Positions 62,853-64,000 of a stretch of DNA of 64,000 bases are shown piece after piece. The stretch is from positions 51,922-115,921 of the forward strand of contig CALMSO010000024.1 of assembly GCA_937872385.1 (NCBI GenBank). The letters are read 5' to 3'. The notes under the pieces are model-generated. The model was given only the letters and a program-made list of their open reading frames with translations, was not told where the DNA came from and made no database searches. How positions within the stretch are numbered: the stretch's first letter is position 1; each line of letters begins with the position of its first letter. This stretch comes from an uncultured Saprospiraceae bacterium (lineage in GTDB: Bacteria; Bacteroidota; Bacteroidia; Chitinophagales; Saprospiraceae). The position numbers and the translations under genes were made by a program.

Positions 62853-63794
62853 ATGCCAATGACGCCCCCTACGCCAACATCTCCTCCCGCCCCTACCCTG
62901 CTGCTCGGCACGGCTATGTGGGGCTGGACGGTCACGCCTGACATGGCTTTCGCGCTACTCGACCAATTTTACGCGGCGGGCTTTCGTTGGATAGACACCG
63001 CTACGAATTATCCAATCAACAAACGGCCTGAAGATTTTCGCCGGGCAGAAAACATCCTGTTGGACTGGATAAAAGTACGCGAAGTATCTGATTTACAAAT
63101 AATTGTGAAAATAGGTAGCCTCAATAACCTGCGCAGCCCCGAGCATAACCTGAGCCAAAGTTTCCTGCTGATGAACCTCGACGACTATCGCTTTCGCTTT
63201 GGCAGCAACTTAGCCATGCTCATGGTGCATTGGGACAACCGCGACCAACCCACCGAAATTCGCGCCACCTTCGAGGCATTTCAAGCCTTTCGGGCGCAGG
63301 GGCTGGGCATCGGGCTGTCGGGCATCCGCCACCCGGAGTTGTACGCTCAACTCAACGAGGAATTCAAGTTTGACTTTCAAATACAAATAAAACACAACTT
63401 ATTACAATCTGATTATCAAAAATATACAGCCTTTCATAAGCAAAAACGCTTCTTGGCCTATGGCATCAATGCGGGTGGCATCAAGCTTAATCCTAATGAG
63501 TACCAGCCGAGCAGTTCCCTGCAAGCACGCGGCGGCGATACCTCCATTGCGCACCCTATGGCAGCGCCTTTGCGGCAAATCCTGCACGAAGCCAACCGCC
63601 ATGTCAGTCGCCCTCCGCTCCTGAGTATGAATCATTTAGGTATGCTTTTCGCTTGGTACAGCCCAGATATGGCGGGCATCATTGCAGGACCATCCACTAC
63701 GACACAATTGCAAGACACTATAAATTTTTATAACAATTTATTACAATTTGATTATAATGATGTATTTGAACAATTGCAACGCATAAATTATTAA
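62853..63794 (+). CDS. Aldo/keto reductase family protein
   Basis: 313 aa, the usual AKR length. TIM-barrel motifs: LLLGTAMWGW near the N-terminus; FRWIDTATNYPIN with the tetrad Asp and Tyr (about 48 and 53); IIVKIGSL with Lys; LAMLMVHWDN with His. NADPH-site residues are expected in the C-terminal AGIIAGPSTTTQLQDTINFY. Such enzymes reduce carbonyls; the substrate is not evident. A Pro/Thr-rich stretch (about 1-15) precedes the fold and may be partly non-native if a later start is used. A post-stop repeat follows 36 nt downstream. Confidence 0.85.
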   Translation: MPMTPPTPTSPPAPTLLLGTAMWGWTVTPDMAFALLDQFYAAGFRWIDTATNYPINKRPEDFRRAENILLDWIKVREVSDLQIIVKIGSLNNLRSPEHNLSQSFLLMNLDDYRFRFGSNLAMLMVHWDNRDQPTEIRATFEAFQAFRAQGLGIGLSGIRHPELYAQLNEEFKFDFQIQIKHNLLQSDYQKYTAFHKQKRFLAYGINAGGIKLNPNEYQPSSSLQARGGDTSIAHPMAAPLRQILHEANRHVSRPPLLSMNHLGMLFAWYSPDMAGIIAGPSTTTQLQDTINFYNNLLQFDYNDVFEQLQRINY

Positions 63795-63830
63795 TTGGTA
63801 CGTTTCTTTTAGTAAAATGGCAAAGGATTT

Positions 63831-63870
63831 TAAGTAATGGGGCATTGTTATCTTGTTAATGTTAATTGTT
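63831..63870 (+). repeat. Post-stop dispersed repeat, copy 3
   Basis: Reads TAAGTAATGGGGCATTGTTA then TCTTGTTAATGTTAATTGTT. It lies 36 nt after the aldo/keto reductase stop, in the sense orientation like the other copies. Confidence 0.75.
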
Positions 63871-63949
63871 ATTTAGTTTTTATTACTTATATAATTGATA
63901 ATCAATGGTTTTAAACCTCAAGAAAATGACATCATGCTCGTATAATATA

Positions 63950-63966
63950 TCACCCCGCTGGGGTTT
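63950..63966. repeat. REP-like short palindrome at the window end
   Basis: ACCCC (63952-63956), loop GCT, GGGGT (63960-63964), flanked by A/T-rich DNA. It resembles short palindromic repeats of Bacteroidota intergenic regions, but only one copy is in the window. Confidence 0.3.
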
Positions 63967-64000
63967 AAACTGCTTTACTTATATCTTTAGAATTATATCA

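Overview
The window looks like a chromosomal segment of a Bacteroidota bacterium, most likely from the Saprospiria/Saprospiraceae side of the phylum. Direct signs are a PorP/SprF-type protein of the type IX secretion system (T9SS), several secreted proteins with T9SS type A C-terminal sorting regions, Bacteroidota-style promoters (TAnnTTTG, sometimes with an upstream TTG), two futalosine-pathway menaquinone genes (mqnD, mqnB), a long Bacteroidota-type NusB, and an N-terminal effector-associated-like domain. The lineage below phylum level is an inference. I saw no tRNA, rRNA, CRISPR array, phage module or transposase.

Layout. 0-13.3 kb: a partial NlpC/P60 peptidase, PorP/SprF, nusB, a DoxX/thioredoxin-like membrane protein with DUF1599, an EamA transporter with yigZ, SUI1, an AT-rich T9SS-sorted protein, a gamma-carbonic anhydrase, an unusual effector-associated-domain/TonB-C fusion, a GNAT and a YbiT-like ABC-F ATPase. 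13.5-25.6 kb: two tandem M28 peptidases, an enoyl-CoA hydratase-like protein, two large T9SS surface proteins sharing an almost identical 467-bp 3' cassette, an RluA-type pseudouridine synthase, mqnD and a glycosyltransferase fusion. 25.6-33.1 kb: small secreted proteins, glnS, argS, corA. 33.1-37.3 kb: nrdB-nrdA behind a cluster of DnaA boxes. 37.5-45 kb: two related outer-membrane proteins, a sirtuin, a TPR histidine kinase/LuxR regulator pair and a LysM protein. 45-53 kb, all minus strand: accC, mqnB, a PorV-like barrel, dnaG, an unknown secreted protein, ybbR-like, yajC, a DUF1573 lipoprotein. 53-64 kb: aroK, DUF429, a two-domain Clp-like AAA+ protein with a degenerate first ATPase domain, a dihaem cytochrome c lipoprotein, a tandemly duplicated pair of 'Cys-rich secreted peptide + beta-propeller lipoprotein' genes, and an aldo/keto reductase.

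Most of the window is housekeeping (translation, replication priming, dNTP synthesis, quinone, shikimate and fatty-acid precursors) interleaved with envelope and secretion genes. The less ordinary material is (i) the duplicated peptide/beta-propeller cassette with a variable ATT microsatellite and a peptide gene identical in both copies; (ii) the effector-associated-like domain joined through one membrane helix to a TonB C-terminal-like domain; (iii) the Clp-like AAA+ protein with unassigned N- and C-terminal regions; and (iv) a dispersed family of intergenic elements with 7-nt periodicity, nearly all in the same orientation relative to flanking genes, sometimes preceded by a second repeat just after a stop codon.
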